Part shown: piece after piece, positions 1-9,576 of the stretch
Layout: every line of letters starts with the position of its first letter
Position numbering within the stretch: the stretch's first letter is position 1
Source: Torulaspora globosa
Taxonomy: Eukaryota; Ascomycota; Saccharomycetes; Saccharomycetales; Saccharomycetaceae
Direction: 5' to 3'
Length of the DNA stretch: 64,000 nt
Assembly (NCBI RefSeq): GCF_014133895.1
Contig: NC_050732.1
Coordinates: 620,001-684,000 of the forward strand
The notes under the pieces: model-generated
The model's input: the letters and a program-made list of their open reading frames with translations, nothing else
The model's database searches: none
Told to the model about the DNA's origin: nothing
Made by a program: the position numbers and the translations under genes

Positions 1-492
1 TCAAGTGTTTTCTGCAGCTATTCAAGCCATCTCGAAATGAACTAGTGTCGTAATCTTAATTTCAGCTTGCAGACGAAACAAACCCAGGTTGAGATATCCG
101 TCTAAAGCCGCGCCTGAGAAATCACTGTTTTAGCTGTAGCGCCTTGCAAAGATACATAAAGTTTATTGGAATCACTACCAGCGCGTCTCTCAATAGCATA
201 TCCTTTCCTGGTGTCTCTTGTTGCGAAAGCGAGTTGCACCCTAATTTCTGGGTCTACTGTCACAAATGAGATTCCTGAGTAGAACGTCACAAAGTTTAAA
301 ACTGGCGCGTCAAACAGTTACACAAACTAATTTTGCACATCGGTTCCACAAAAGTAGTAACAAAGTATAAATACATCGAAGTTTGCTCATCCGTACTTGG
401 TTCTTACCTCTCACTTTTCTCATATTAGCTTATCTTTAAGAAGATACAGCAAAGTAAGAACTTCGGTAAACACACAATCAATCTTTGAAAAC
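1..492. other. Non-coding leader region, nothing recognised
   Basis: I see no convincing gene here. A 62-codon reading frame on the minus strand (102-290) has no recognisable family and no neighbouring exon. The last part, with TATA-like AT runs near 365-375, is the likely promoter of the ORF starting at 493. That ORF's frame stays open upstream to about 397, but only from a TTG, so I read that stretch as leader. Confidence 0.4.
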
Positions 493-1719
493 ATGTTCAA
501 AAGTACAGTAAATCCCTCCTTTGGGGCACCCGCCCACGCTTGCACTCATGAGAAAGAGCCTAAATTGGGGAAGAGGCAGAGGATAAAAACGGTGTTGATG
601 AAAATGTGGACTAAGAACTGTGCCAAAAATCCTCGAAGTGATGTCTCAATTAGTGAGGGAACAAATGGTAAGAATTATCTGGACTCCACTAAAGGCTGTG
701 TGCTGGAACAGACAAAGTCGTTTGCCTTTCCTGCAGAAGAAGAGGTCCCATCAACTGCTTCATCGCAGGTAACAAATGGCAGCACTCTCACGTTAAGGTC
801 TTTCTGTGGATCATCTGTACTTTCCGAAGACCTTGAAACGCAAAAGGTTAACAGTGGCACAGATCTTCCACGCTCTTCAGCAATACCAGCTGAGCAACAT
901 GCCATACCTTGTTCATCTGCCGCTGAAATGAATAGCTCAAAAGCATTAGACAAGCCTTGCTATTCTACCACTAAGAAAGCAGGACTCTATCAACGGCCAG
1001 AAGCCTATAAGGATGTCAGTGAAACCGCGGTGGACGAGACATGGATAGCGAAATGTTTGAAGGATTACTGCCCTGTTCGATTCAGACGAATTAAGCATCT
1101 GGACTACGAGAGTCCAGAATTCAGGTCGAAACAACTGTCAATGGCGCTACACGCTGTCGCTGACCAGGAAAGGCGCGAAGGCGATTATAAGGTGAGATTT
1201 CGTCCCGAGAGGGGCCGATCAAAGCCCTTCTTACGTGGATTGCTGCATTTTGAGATGGATGAAGACATTGTAGACTCACTTGAAGACTTCATTGCAAGCA
1301 ATCGCGGATTGCCGTCGCTCTTTACAGGAACGGGACCAGCGGTCCGTCGACACTTTTTCAGACGCTGGAAGAATGTTGACAGGGACAAAGCCATAATATA
1401 CGATCATCTGAAACGCATGTGGTCGCTGGATAAACGCTTTGTGAAGCAGCTGAAGATGGCACGCGAGCTGCGCAGCGACGAACTTGAAGACAGGCGGTTC
1501 CTCGAAGAGCTGTTCAACGGGCCTTCAGACAGATTCCCGCCGTTCTCGTTTTTCACCAACAGACTGACCACAAAGCTTAAAAGCCTCAGGACACCAGCAG
1601 AGCAGGAGCAGCGTCTAGATGGAGTACCTCCCGAGAGATCTATTAGCAGCCATCCGTACTTTGCGTTGCAAAAGCGCCGAGCAAAGATATGGATAAAGAA
1701 TCTATTGCTCAGCATATGA
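493..1719 (+). CDS. Unknown 408-aa basic protein, lineage-specific
   Basis: I do not recognise the family. The first ATG of the open frame is at 493. The protein has an NPSFG near residue 7, a basic stretch with aromatic residues at about 27-45 (KRQR...MKMWTK), a Ser/Thr-rich middle of low complexity (about 50-165), and a denser C-terminal half (about 180-408) rich in Arg, Lys and aromatics. That half contains CPVRFRR and YKVRFRPER, where KVRF fits the RVxF docking pattern for protein phosphatase 1. It ends 14 bp before the left arm of the large inverted repeat. The NPxFG and basic-aromatic features resemble those of the repeated ORF at 2271, so the two may be distant relatives. The frame is long and uninterrupted, so it is probably real; the function is unknown. 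Confidence 0.6.
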   Translation: MFKSTVNPSFGAPAHACTHEKEPKLGKRQRIKTVLMKMWTKNCAKNPRSDVSISEGTNGKNYLDSTKGCVLEQTKSFAFPAEEEVPSTASSQVTNGSTLTLRSFCGSSVLSEDLETQKVNSGTDLPRSSAIPAEQHAIPCSSAAEMNSSKALDKPCYSTTKKAGLYQRPEAYKDVSETAVDETWIAKCLKDYCPVRFRRIKHLDYESPEFRSKQLSMALHAVADQERREGDYKVRFRPERGRSKPFLRGLLHFEMDEDIVDSLEDFIASNRGLPSLFTGTGPAVRRHFFRRWKNVDRDKAIIYDHLKRMWSLDKRFVKQLKMARELRSDELEDRRFLEELFNGPSDRFPPFSFFTNRLTTKLKSLRTPAEQEQRLDGVPPERSISSHPYFALQKRRAKIWIKNLLLSI

Positions 1720-1733
1720 AGCAGCTAAGAGCT

Positions 1734-2935
1734 GCATGCGGGACCTAAAAGCAGTGAGCCAAGACACCATGTCAATGATCGATAAGATTAGCGCAGAGGC
1801 GGCAGAAAGATAAGGGAACCGGCCATTTCGTTAATCTGGCTGCCTGCCAAAGCTGCCATATAATCTTCTCTATCATTGCCGTGGTGTCTCGCGTACATAA
1901 TCGCACGTCATTGCTTGTCTGCGGAGCTGCCGAAGCAGCAGGTGGACTTTCAAATAAATTGCTGAAACATTTGTAATTAGTCTCTAGTCTCAAGTTCCGT
2001 AAAGTGAGTCTTCTAGGCCGGTTCTCTGTGTTGCGTTCTGGCCAACGGAGTTAATGCAAGATGAAGTGTCACAAAGTCGAGTTCTGGCGCCAGCTTCAAA
2101 ACAAAAAAAAATATAACGATGTTCTTGTGGGTAAATAACGAGACTGGAACGCTGGAGTTTAGTCCATTTGAATTATCAGGCATATTGAAGTGACCGCTTA
2201 AGCCACCACAGGTTGTTTTTAAACCTTGCATCACCGCATCACCGCATCACAACATCACCACGCAACGCATATGCCAAAAGGTTACAGAGAGAACCCAGAT
2301 TTCGGTTTCTCGGCCATGCCAAGATCCCGACAGCGCCGACTCAATGTCAATGTCTGGGATGCTCAACCTCGCAAGACGAAAAGGCCAGAGGACGGACCAG
2401 AGGACGGACCAGAGGACGGACCAGAGGCCAGCCCCAAGAGGAAGGGAAAGACAGAACGTCTAAAGCTGAAGATGGACGTGATGGCTTCGTGGTTCAGTAA
2501 GAAGGCCAGGCAGATTGCACTAGTGCCCGATGAGCGCCAGCACAAAAAGGGCAAAAGGCATCACCTGCGGTTCTGGAAGAACCGGACGCAAGTAGCAGAG
2601 ACCACGCTCGTGTCTGCCACGGCTCACTCGACATCCGAGGCGCCCACTTCCTCGCATCACAGTTGCTTCAGCATTAACGATTGCCTATCGTCGCCGCCAA
2701 CTTTCGCCCTGTCGCAATCAGAGCTGGAGGACCCATCCTTCGAAGACACCTGCACCGTTATATACAGGCCGCTTATCTCGAGCCTTGATATGGACTCGGT
2801 GGAGCGGATGCAGCTTCGACTGAATACCGAAACAAGCGAAATGCTCCTACGCTGTGCGGACCTCACAGTCTCGCAGGGCGTTTACGCGACTGGATCGCGA
2901 CTGGACCACCGAGGATCAGAAGAAGCTGTCCCGCT
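1734..2935 (+). repeat. Left arm of 1.2-kb inverted repeat
   Basis: This segment reappears in reverse complement at 23089-24290 with the same length (1202 bp) and only about six base differences that I could find (2593, 2607, 2631, 2637, 2657, 2929). The poly-A run near 2103-2111 is also the same length. The arm starts at a GCATGC hexamer and ends just inside the 3' end of the ORF it carries. It contains about 540 bp of non-coding sequence followed by the ORF at 2271. A short GCATCACC-type tandem repeat lies at about 2228-2258, directly before that ORF. Confidence 0.95.
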
Positions 2936-2939
2936 ATAG
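2271..2939 (+). CDS. Unknown 222-aa basic protein, repeat copy 1
   Basis: The family is not recognised. The ATG at 2271 (MPKGYREN) is chosen because the open frame upstream has only TTG and translates a CAT-rich microsatellite. The N-terminal half is strongly basic. It has NPDFG near residue 8, three tandem EDGP units from a 12-bp DNA repeat (about residues 40-51), a MASWFSKK segment (about 71-78) and HHLRFWKN (about 97-104). The C-terminal half is Ser-rich and acidic. The second copy at 23058-23753 differs by a handful of residues and runs 9 residues longer, because the two sequences diverge at 2936. A different frame over the last part of this copy also stays open past the end (RAFTRLDRDW...), so the true ancestral C-terminus is uncertain. 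Confidence 0.55.
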   Translation: MPKGYRENPDFGFSAMPRSRQRRLNVNVWDAQPRKTKRPEDGPEDGPEDGPEASPKRKGKTERLKLKMDVMASWFSKKARQIALVPDERQHKKGKRHHLRFWKNRTQVAETTLVSATAHSTSEAPTSSHHSCFSINDCLSSPPTFALSQSELEDPSFEDTCTVIYRPLISSLDMDSVERMQLRLNTETSEMLLRCADLTVSQGVYATGSRLDHRGSEEAVPL

Positions 2940-3250
2940 CCAATGGTATGGGCCTGTCTTAGCGACCTAGTAACCGGTATGCCGTATTTTTTCCCGATTC
3001 ATTAATCCTGGAATTTTGAGTAATATCCCTGTCGACCCAGATCTTTTATGCGGAGGGCATGAAATTCCGAGTCTGATGATGAAAGGGCATTTAGAGTGCA
3101 CAGCTTGCTGTTCGGAATTGCAGTTGAAGCTTCAATTTAAAGCTTATTTTGATCTAATTCCCTTCATCATCCTGCAGTTTGCACTCTAGTTTCTTTGATT
3201 TGTCGTGTTCGTATATTTCCTGCCTAAGAACTAAAGTGGATGCGCCCGAA

Positions 3251-3910
3251 TCAGTTAACAGATACGTCATTCGTTAACAGGCTTACCGAATCATTAGTAG
3301 CGACTGATGGAAGCCTAAGATGATGTTTACTATTGACTTCCATTACGTTGTCGTCTAGTTCTAGTTCAAGAGCTGAGCCAGGAGGTGAATTCAGTGGAGT
3401 GGCACCGTAATCAGTCGGTTGCTGCTGCATTTGTCTCACTTTATTAACAATAAATTCTCTTCTAAATGCTCCCGGTACGTCTAGACCACTTGCTGTAGAC
3501 TTGCGTCTTCGGTTTTCTCGTCACTAACTATATCAGTGGTGTTTGCGGATTGACGTCTTGTCTTTCATATTTTTTTTGGTCGTAGTATCCTTAGAATAAC
3601 TCTTCTTTTTGTTTTTACTTCGGATCTTTTTATCCACTATCTTCTTATCAAAGTACCTTGCGATATGGTCTGTTTTCCGACAGATGGGGTATTTAATGGA
3701 ACGTAAGCGCCATTCTCTCCCATTTCACTTCTTGCGAGCTCTTTGGACATTGTAGATATATCAAGTCTCTACCAAATCATCACAGATGAATTCTTCTATC
3801 TTACCCGCTTCAATTTCATGTCGAATTCTAGCATATTCGCCTACCAATCCACGGACCAAGAAGCCACATCTTGATGAAATGTTGAAACTCAGGCCGAGAG
3901 ATCCCATCGG
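3251..3910 (-). pseudogene. Decayed retroelement Gag with CCHC zinc-knuckle remnant
   Basis: Reading the minus strand from about 3910 to 3251, one frame gives a long protein-like stretch broken by stops. At 3650-3691 it reads YPICRKTDHIARYF. This has exactly the CX2CX4HX4C spacing of a retroviral-type zinc knuckle, with the first Cys changed to Tyr and the last to Phe, each by one base. It is followed by a Lys-rich tail (KKIVDKKIRSKNKKK), as in many Gag nucleocapsids. Upstream of it, RGLVGEYARIRHEIEAG resembles the helical Gag core. Several stop codons show it is dead. No flanking LTR was recognised. Confidence 0.45.
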
Positions 3911-4864
3911 TCAATTGCTCCTCTTACTCTAGCAAAGTTCACTATGGGACGTACCTACCCGTCATGTATTTCACAACCTAATGCAGGATGCTAGGTGCAT
4001 GATTTACCTCAATTCCCGGGATGACATAATGATGTCCATAATAAACACTCGTCCTCTATTTCTTTCTTGGTTCACGGTGTAACGTTTCCTAGGAAGGATC
4101 CTTGCAGAAGTCTTTCATCCATCTAGTTTTGTAAGGTGAAGGTTCTCTCGCACCGTGTAATATGAATATGAATGTGGTCTATTTCCAAAATGGCTCTAAC
4201 AGATCGGATGTCTGAATATACCAATCGGAGACGAAGTTCCAGACGCTTTTCAGTCACAAACAACCGATGATCTTCGAAAGAAACACATCTCCAAAAGAGA
4301 TATCCAATTCCGGTGGTACAGGCAAAGCTTCCACTCGATCTAGTATCAGCATATGAACCAATCGGCGAATTGAAACGGATGATAGTTCCGACATTATGCA
4401 TAACATTGGTGCCTGAAAGTGAAGCTACTTGGACAAAACAGCCTTATCTTTAAGCTAATGTGGATCCAAAGCAAGACATGCACACTCATACTTGTTCGCT
4501 GCAAATTCGACGCCGTGGAGATTACCCTTTCTTAAAGCAGCATCTCGACATGATAAACGTATAAAAGCGAATTTTAAAGAACAGTCACCAAGATACTCCC
4601 TTGTGGATTTTAAAATCCGTAGATCTCAGCGTATGGTATTTTCTATATTCAGAAATATTATACATATTTCATACCAGTACAACTAGCCTAGTGTTTAATA
4701 CCTGCCACGGTTGAAGTTGATTACATCACCTAACAATTAAGACTCGTAGGCTATCAGAAATCCCAATCTGATCGACCAACTATCTCTTGTGAACAACTCC
4801 CAGTTGTTTTTTTTTTCGATCGGATTGCCGGGTGTCAGTATCCAACTTTGTGACGCTTTGTTCC

Positions 4865-4919
4865 TGAGTCACTATTTGTTTCTCTGTCACCGATAGATCG
4901 AGGAACTGGGATATAAAAG
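4865..4919 (+). promoter_or_regulatory. Gcn4-type site and TATA box
   Basis: TGAGTCA at 4865-4871 is a perfect AP-1/Gcn4 core, and TATAAAAG at 4912-4919 is a consensus TATA box. They lie about 200 and 155 bp before the ATG at 5071, a typical yeast distance. Whether Gcn4 acts here is inference. Confidence 0.5.
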
Positions 4920-5070
4920 GAGGACACAAATCCATCTGCTCTCTTTCTTGATGTTAAATCATCTGTTGCACTTTTTTTTTCTCTTCTAGATGGATAAGAA
5001 AGAAACTTCATTCGAACTATTCTTTCTATTTCATCTTTTTAATTAATCCAATACTTAATTTCCAACAAAA

Positions 5071-7071
5071 ATGTCCGTTTACGAGGTTAAGTACAATACA
5101 TCTGCTTCTGACCCATGGGCACCTTTTAACGAAGCAATCAAAAGAAGGCAAGAGAACCCTGAATCATTCAACGGTCAAGAACAAGTTCCATGGCCATGGA
5201 TAGATGAATCGGAAAATGAAAACGTCCAAATAGTGTTTGAGCAACAGGGATCATTAGCCGATGAAAATCAAGGCAATCAGACTACACAGGAAGAATTCAG
5301 TGGGCAAGGAAATGCATCCGATTCTGAGGACTGCGAAAACCGCGAATCTGAGTCAGACAGCTCCAGGTACGACGACTCTGACACTGATGAGTCCGAATAC
5401 GAGGAATACGATGGACCAGACGATTACATTACTGATGTTTTCGACATCACCAACGTCAATCCTGCCGTTGAAGACGCTATCGCTTATTACAACAAAACGG
5501 GCGCTAACCGCCGCACTCTTGAGCATAAAAAAGAGCTGGCGGCTATTATCAATAAACAAAGAGAAGACTACTACTCTCCACCTTCGAATGATGATACTAC
5601 AGCATCGAATGATTCTGATTCTTCGCAGGAGCTACCTGTGTTTCCATTACCACCTTACAATCCTTTGTTTGATGATATCAGGCAGAAGCGTTCTGAAAGG
5701 AGGCTCCAATTTGGAACAACTAGGGTAATACGATTCAAGAGGAGTGATATTGTTGCTAAGGATGGTTCAACGGTTCCAAAAGATAAATTGCCAGGCAAAT
5801 CAATTCTAAAGAATGAGAAAGATCAGTTTGTGACACCCAATCATGATTTCGAATTGGTGGGCGAAAGCAAACTTTTTACAGCTATTGGAAGGCTATACAA
5901 TCTATGTGACATGCCTTTGGAGTTTCTAAACAAGAATGCGCCGGTTCATTCAACTGAAAATTTGGCCGCCGGTTTTGCAAATGCATTCAAGACTCAGCAA
6001 CTTTGCTGGAAGCGTATGAGCGAGGAAGCAGTCCGCGTTAGAGTTGAAGCACTAAAGAAGCGTAAAACGGAAATAGAAGCGCTCAAGCTTGAGAAAGACG
6101 CTCTAAATGTGGAGGTTGCTGAGCTCAGACAAATGTTGCGGGAAAAAGAGATTAACTTGGAGGATGTGGTAAGGAAAAGCCGCATTGATCTAAGTTTAGC
6201 AGAAGAGAAGAAGCAGGATCTGAAACAAGCCATTGTCCAAATGGAAGCAATAAAACTGGACTTGCTACAAGTTAGGTCAATGGCGGATGAGCTGCAGGTT
6301 GAGAATGACGCTTTGAGGAAGGAACTCAAGAGCTGTCAAAATAATCTGCAGGAACAGAAAGAAGTCAGTAAGCCTCTTCTCATAAAGATCAAAGAACTGG
6401 AGGCAAGAGTACTAAAGGAACAAAAGTACACGGTTGACAGTCAGCAAAAGCTAGCGTTCTTAGAGCGCTACAGGAGGGAAAGTTTCGTGTTGCAAAAAAA
6501 AATTGAAGACCTCGAGGAATCCAACAGGAAGCTTGTTAGTGAAAGTGGAAAGCTTCAGGAGGTAAATGATGATTTGCTTCGCCAAAGCAACCTCTTGAAG
6601 AATTCCCTAACACTTACTGTTGAGAACTTGAAGACGTCAAACAAAAGAGAAGCCGAACTCGCAAAGGCAAACAAAAATCTGGTCAAACAGCTAGATGAGT
6701 CCAATGCGAATGTCAGGCGCCTTGTCGACACGAATACTGCTTATAAGGCAAAATTCCACTTGAAGTACCAAGAGTTCGAAAAAAGGTACGCTCAAGCGTG
6801 GGCGGACTGCAATAATAGACGCAAAGAAATCGAGAAAACCAAACTCGAGATGGAGAAAATGGGTGGGACCCTGAGAGAAACGAGAAAAGAGATGGCCAGG
6901 AAAAGGGGGCATAATACAGTCAGTATTTGTAGCGCAAACATGGTAGTACACGAACCGCCCATTGACGTGTCAACAGCCCAAAGTTCTCACGTCAAGAGGC
7001 GGCATCGAATATTCCAGTCGCTCACAAATAGATTTTATTCTTCCCCTGTGATTAACGCTGGAGAAGTTTAA
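5071..7071 (+). CDS. Coiled-coil protein with possible PP1-docking motifs
   Basis: A 666-aa protein I cannot assign to a named family. The N-terminal third is acidic and low in complexity (about residues 75-120 rich in Asp, Glu and Ser). Next comes a basic linker with RVIRF (218-222) and KSILK (243-247), which fit the RVxF and SILK docking motifs for protein phosphatase 1 (Glc7 in yeast). A conserved-looking segment follows at about 265-310, then a long heptad-rich coiled coil (about 315-620), then a short basic tail. The layout is what one sees in spindle-pole, kinetochore or prospore-membrane scaffolds such as the MPC54/SPO21 and CNM67 groups, but I see no diagnostic match. ATG 5071 has an A-rich context and a good TATA box upstream. 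The frame is intact, so the gene looks functional. Confidence 0.75.
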   Translation: MSVYEVKYNTSASDPWAPFNEAIKRRQENPESFNGQEQVPWPWIDESENENVQIVFEQQGSLADENQGNQTTQEEFSGQGNASDSEDCENRESESDSSRYDDSDTDESEYEEYDGPDDYITDVFDITNVNPAVEDAIAYYNKTGANRRTLEHKKELAAIINKQREDYYSPPSNDDTTASNDSDSSQELPVFPLPPYNPLFDDIRQKRSERRLQFGTTRVIRFKRSDIVAKDGSTVPKDKLPGKSILKNEKDQFVTPNHDFELVGESKLFTAIGRLYNLCDMPLEFLNKNAPVHSTENLAAGFANAFKTQQLCWKRMSEEAVRVRVEALKKRKTEIEALKLEKDALNVEVAELRQMLREKEINLEDVVRKSRIDLSLAEEKKQDLKQAIVQMEAIKLDLLQVRSMADELQVENDALRKELKSCQNNLQEQKEVSKPLLIKIKELEARVLKEQKYTVDSQQKLAFLERYRRESFVLQKKIEDLEESNRKLVSESGKLQEVNDDLLRQSNLLKNSLTLTVENLKTSNKREAELAKANKNLVKQLDESNANVRRLVDTNTAYKAKFHLKYQEFEKRYAQAWADCNNRRKEIEKTKLEMEKMGGTLRETRKEMARKRGHNTVSICSANMVVHEPPIDVSTAQSSHVKRRHRIFQSLTNRFYSSPVINAGEV

Positions 7072-7873
7072 CTCTGCGGTAATCGCTTTCTTGCTTATTT
7101 ACCTCGTCTCTTTGCAGGGTTGCCCATTGAATAAGATCGTTGCTCTATTATTGCAGTTCGTGCAACTCCTGAATATCATAGCTTGGCCTTAACCGCAGTA
7201 ATTGTTCCGCTCACTCTCCTTCAGTTCTTTGATACCTCTTCTGTCTGCTCTCCCTGTAAGAGCTGTAAACTAAAACTTCTCGTTTTCCCGCATCTTTCTA
7301 CCAGTCCTTGGCATGTATATTGGTATACCTTTGTATTTTAAAATCTTTTCTCAACTCTCTATGGGATCCATAGGTTAGGTGAAGCTTGACATACCTTCTA
7401 CAATTTGACGTAGCTCAATTGGCTTGTTAGGCCTGCGACGCTCATATTGACCGGCTAACCAACTTCTCCATAGACTGCAATTTTAATCAGCAAGCTTTTA
7501 CCCTACCACCATAATTTCGCACAGCGGCAAATGCCAATATGATCTGAAATCATAGCGCATCAGATATAACGAAAACGAACGGCCGCTTTCTTTCACCCCG
7601 CTGATAACTCATTCTTTTTTTTGCAATAAGGCTGCCTTCGATACTAGCAATTGAAGCATCTACTCAGCTTGGTGATCCGCCTGCCATATTCTCATACCTC
7701 TGGATGTAGGCTTGATGGTGATAAATCTGCCGCACAGCGCATTTTAATTTCCAGTCACGTACTAGCAATTTCCTAGTAAGCAAAAACCCGAAATTTCTAT
7801 TCGGTTTTCCTGTTTCATTCTTCAGGCCATTTGTCAAAGCCTGAATCACTTCTCAAGTTCATCGCGGGAGCCG

Positions 7874-8430
7874 CTAAAGGGTATCGCTATTGTGTGTGTC
7901 AAACCGTGTCTGCGAGACGTGGAATGATTCTATAAAGCTCAGAAACGAGCACAATTCGTGAATCTTGTTGACGTCATTCACATATGAAGTGCACTCCTTG
8001 TCTCCCAGCGGAGTTGCTTCATCTTCAAGCTTTTGTCGTACCTTCGCAAACTTGTTATGGTAATTGACTGCGTTAGTCCGCAAAAGAGCTCCGAGCCGTT
8101 CCAGCATCATTATGCGCTCTCAGCAAACCCTACCTCTTTTTCTGAGGTCTTTCTTAGCCTGCAGGATTTTATCATTGCAGAAATTGATTAAAAAATATCG
8201 AATCACTCTTTCCACTCTGGGAATCCACTCACTTCCCAGAAAGAATTCGACGCTCCACAGCACTGTTTCTTTCTTCTCTGTTCCTCCGCGACTGCTTGAT
8301 CAGTTTGTCTACCAATGGATACATGTGAGCCAGATTCTTCGTTTGAGGGCTCATATACAACAACTGCTGCTGCTGCTATTTCCGCTATTGCTTTTATTGA
8401 TGATTCATAGCACCCGTCAGTTCTGATTGG
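7874..8430 (-). pseudogene. Broken coding relic, unknown family
   Basis: On the minus strand, about 8430 to 8210 reads as a protein-like stretch (SSIKAIAEIAAAA, then an acidic part with QAVAEEQRRKK). A second frame from 8110 to 7874 opens with an ATG and reads as a helical, charged 78-aa piece (KVRQKLEDEATPLG). The pieces are in different frames with stops between them, as expected for a decayed gene. The family is unknown. The alanine-rich part loosely recalls the C-terminal half of the 365-aa ORF at 21232, but this is not enough to claim homology. Confidence 0.25.
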
Positions 8431-8780
8431 TGCAAGGGATAGCTGAGGATGTTTACTCTTTAGTTCAGTATCTTGTGTGGCTATTAGCGAGGACTACCTT
8501 TTCGTGTGACATGAGCACCAGCTCGGCGGCTAATTCGCAAAGATATCGTAAGATAACTTAATGTAAACGATGCTCGGCTTTTTGGAAAGATGTCAAACTA
8601 CTCGTGGCACCATCTTCTAGGGATTTGTCAACTTACGTTACCTCCTTTAAGTCGCCCTCGTAATCAAAGCGAATCATATGGCCTTCGAGCACATCCCTTT
8701 CTCATTTGAAGGTTGCACTTGGTGAGTTAAGGTCCCGATAGTAATGTGCTAGAATCCTCGAGTGCTTGAGAAACCCAGGT

Positions 8781-8838
8781 TCACAGGCTTGCTGGACATT
8801 AGAGCCGGCGTATAATGCTCCAATTCAGTTGTAGAAAC
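8781..8838 (+). repeat. Short third copy of repeat-arm flank
   Basis: About 57 bp here (from TTCACAGGCTTGCTGGACAT through CCAATTCAGTTGTA) match the reverse complement of about 23026-23082 with roughly four substitutions. In the right-hand locus this sequence lies immediately outside the end of the 1.2-kb repeat, over and just past the 3' end of the 231-aa ORF. In both places one frame reads FT-G/A-LLDIRAGV or LLDMRADV and then a TAA. The match shows that a relative of the repeated locus once extended here. Confidence 0.7.
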
Positions 8839-9576
8839 GAAGACATTCAAAGTCAAGTGTAAGATCATAAACACCATCCAGTACCAATTTCATCTTTTGC
8901 ACTTCTCGTAATTTACTATAAACCTTTCAATCCATTGACAACACAATTAACAGTATTCGTCATTCAGACAAGAGGCCGGAGTGGTTCATGGATATTGATT
9001 GTGCGCATTAACAGTGCGCACTGTATCGCTCACCAAATCAAAGTAGGCTACCGATACCACCACAAAAAAAACAAGTGGGAGGAAAGGGGAAGTCCTATAG
9101 TTCCCTGATCATCAATTTGGCCTTGTGACCTCACAAGATCCAGCAAAATTGAACGTAAATGAGTTGCTACTGAAAATTGTAGCCAACGGCGACCCGCCAA
9201 ACTCACTCCATCAACCACTTCACAAGTAGTGAGGTAGAATAATTGAGAGAGGGGTTAGAAGTATTCCAAAAAGTCTCTACATAATCATGAGATGTTCAGA
9301 TGCGAACAACCCGTAGCTGATCATGAGAAGAAAGGTCGGTTAAAAATTAAATTTCAACCAGCAAAAACACAATCTCGGACGAATCCTCACTGATATGCGT
9401 ATTTCCCTTGCATAAGGATGGTCTTTTTAAAACTAAATACGAGAAAGAAGCATAAAGGCAGCAAGACAATGAGTATAGAGATGGAAAGCATACAAATTTG
9501 TCAAAATTTCTCGCCTTTTATAGGTAAAGAATTTAAAAATGTCATTATTTACGTTGAATTCGGGACGAGATAAACT

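Larger units (their letters stand above)
2940..5070. other. Gene-poor region with retroelement relic and promoter
   Basis: There is no intact gene in these 2.1 kb. The stretch about 3250-3900 (minus strand) holds a decayed Gag-like sequence listed separately. A minus-strand open frame at 4123-4401 has a loose resemblance to a copia-type RNase H region (YADT...TTGIGYLFW), too weak to call. The last 250 bp form the promoter of the gene at 5071. Confidence 0.5.
7072..9576. other. 2.5-kb gene-poor region with degenerate sequence
   Basis: I find no intact gene. Minus-strand open pieces near 7664-7849 and 7874-8430 look like broken coding sequence and are listed separately. Positions 8781-8838 match the flank of the right repeat arm. 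I looked for CDEI (RTCACRTG) and CDEIII (TTCCGAA-type) centromere elements around an AT-rich core and did not find them. The segment about 9060-9570 is plain intergenic DNA downstream of MPH1. Confidence 0.5.

Noticed and set aside
1772..2234. Small ORFs of 73 codons in the non-coding half of each repeat arm
   Set aside because: Low-complexity or unrecognised, opposite to the presumed promoter of the 222-aa ORF, with no sign of constraint beyond the overall arm identity.
3600..3700. Possible centromere (TGTTTTCCGA near 3671)
   Set aside because: There is no CDEI-like CACRTG next to an AT-rich core, and the stretch is better read as a decayed Gag zinc knuckle on the minus strand.
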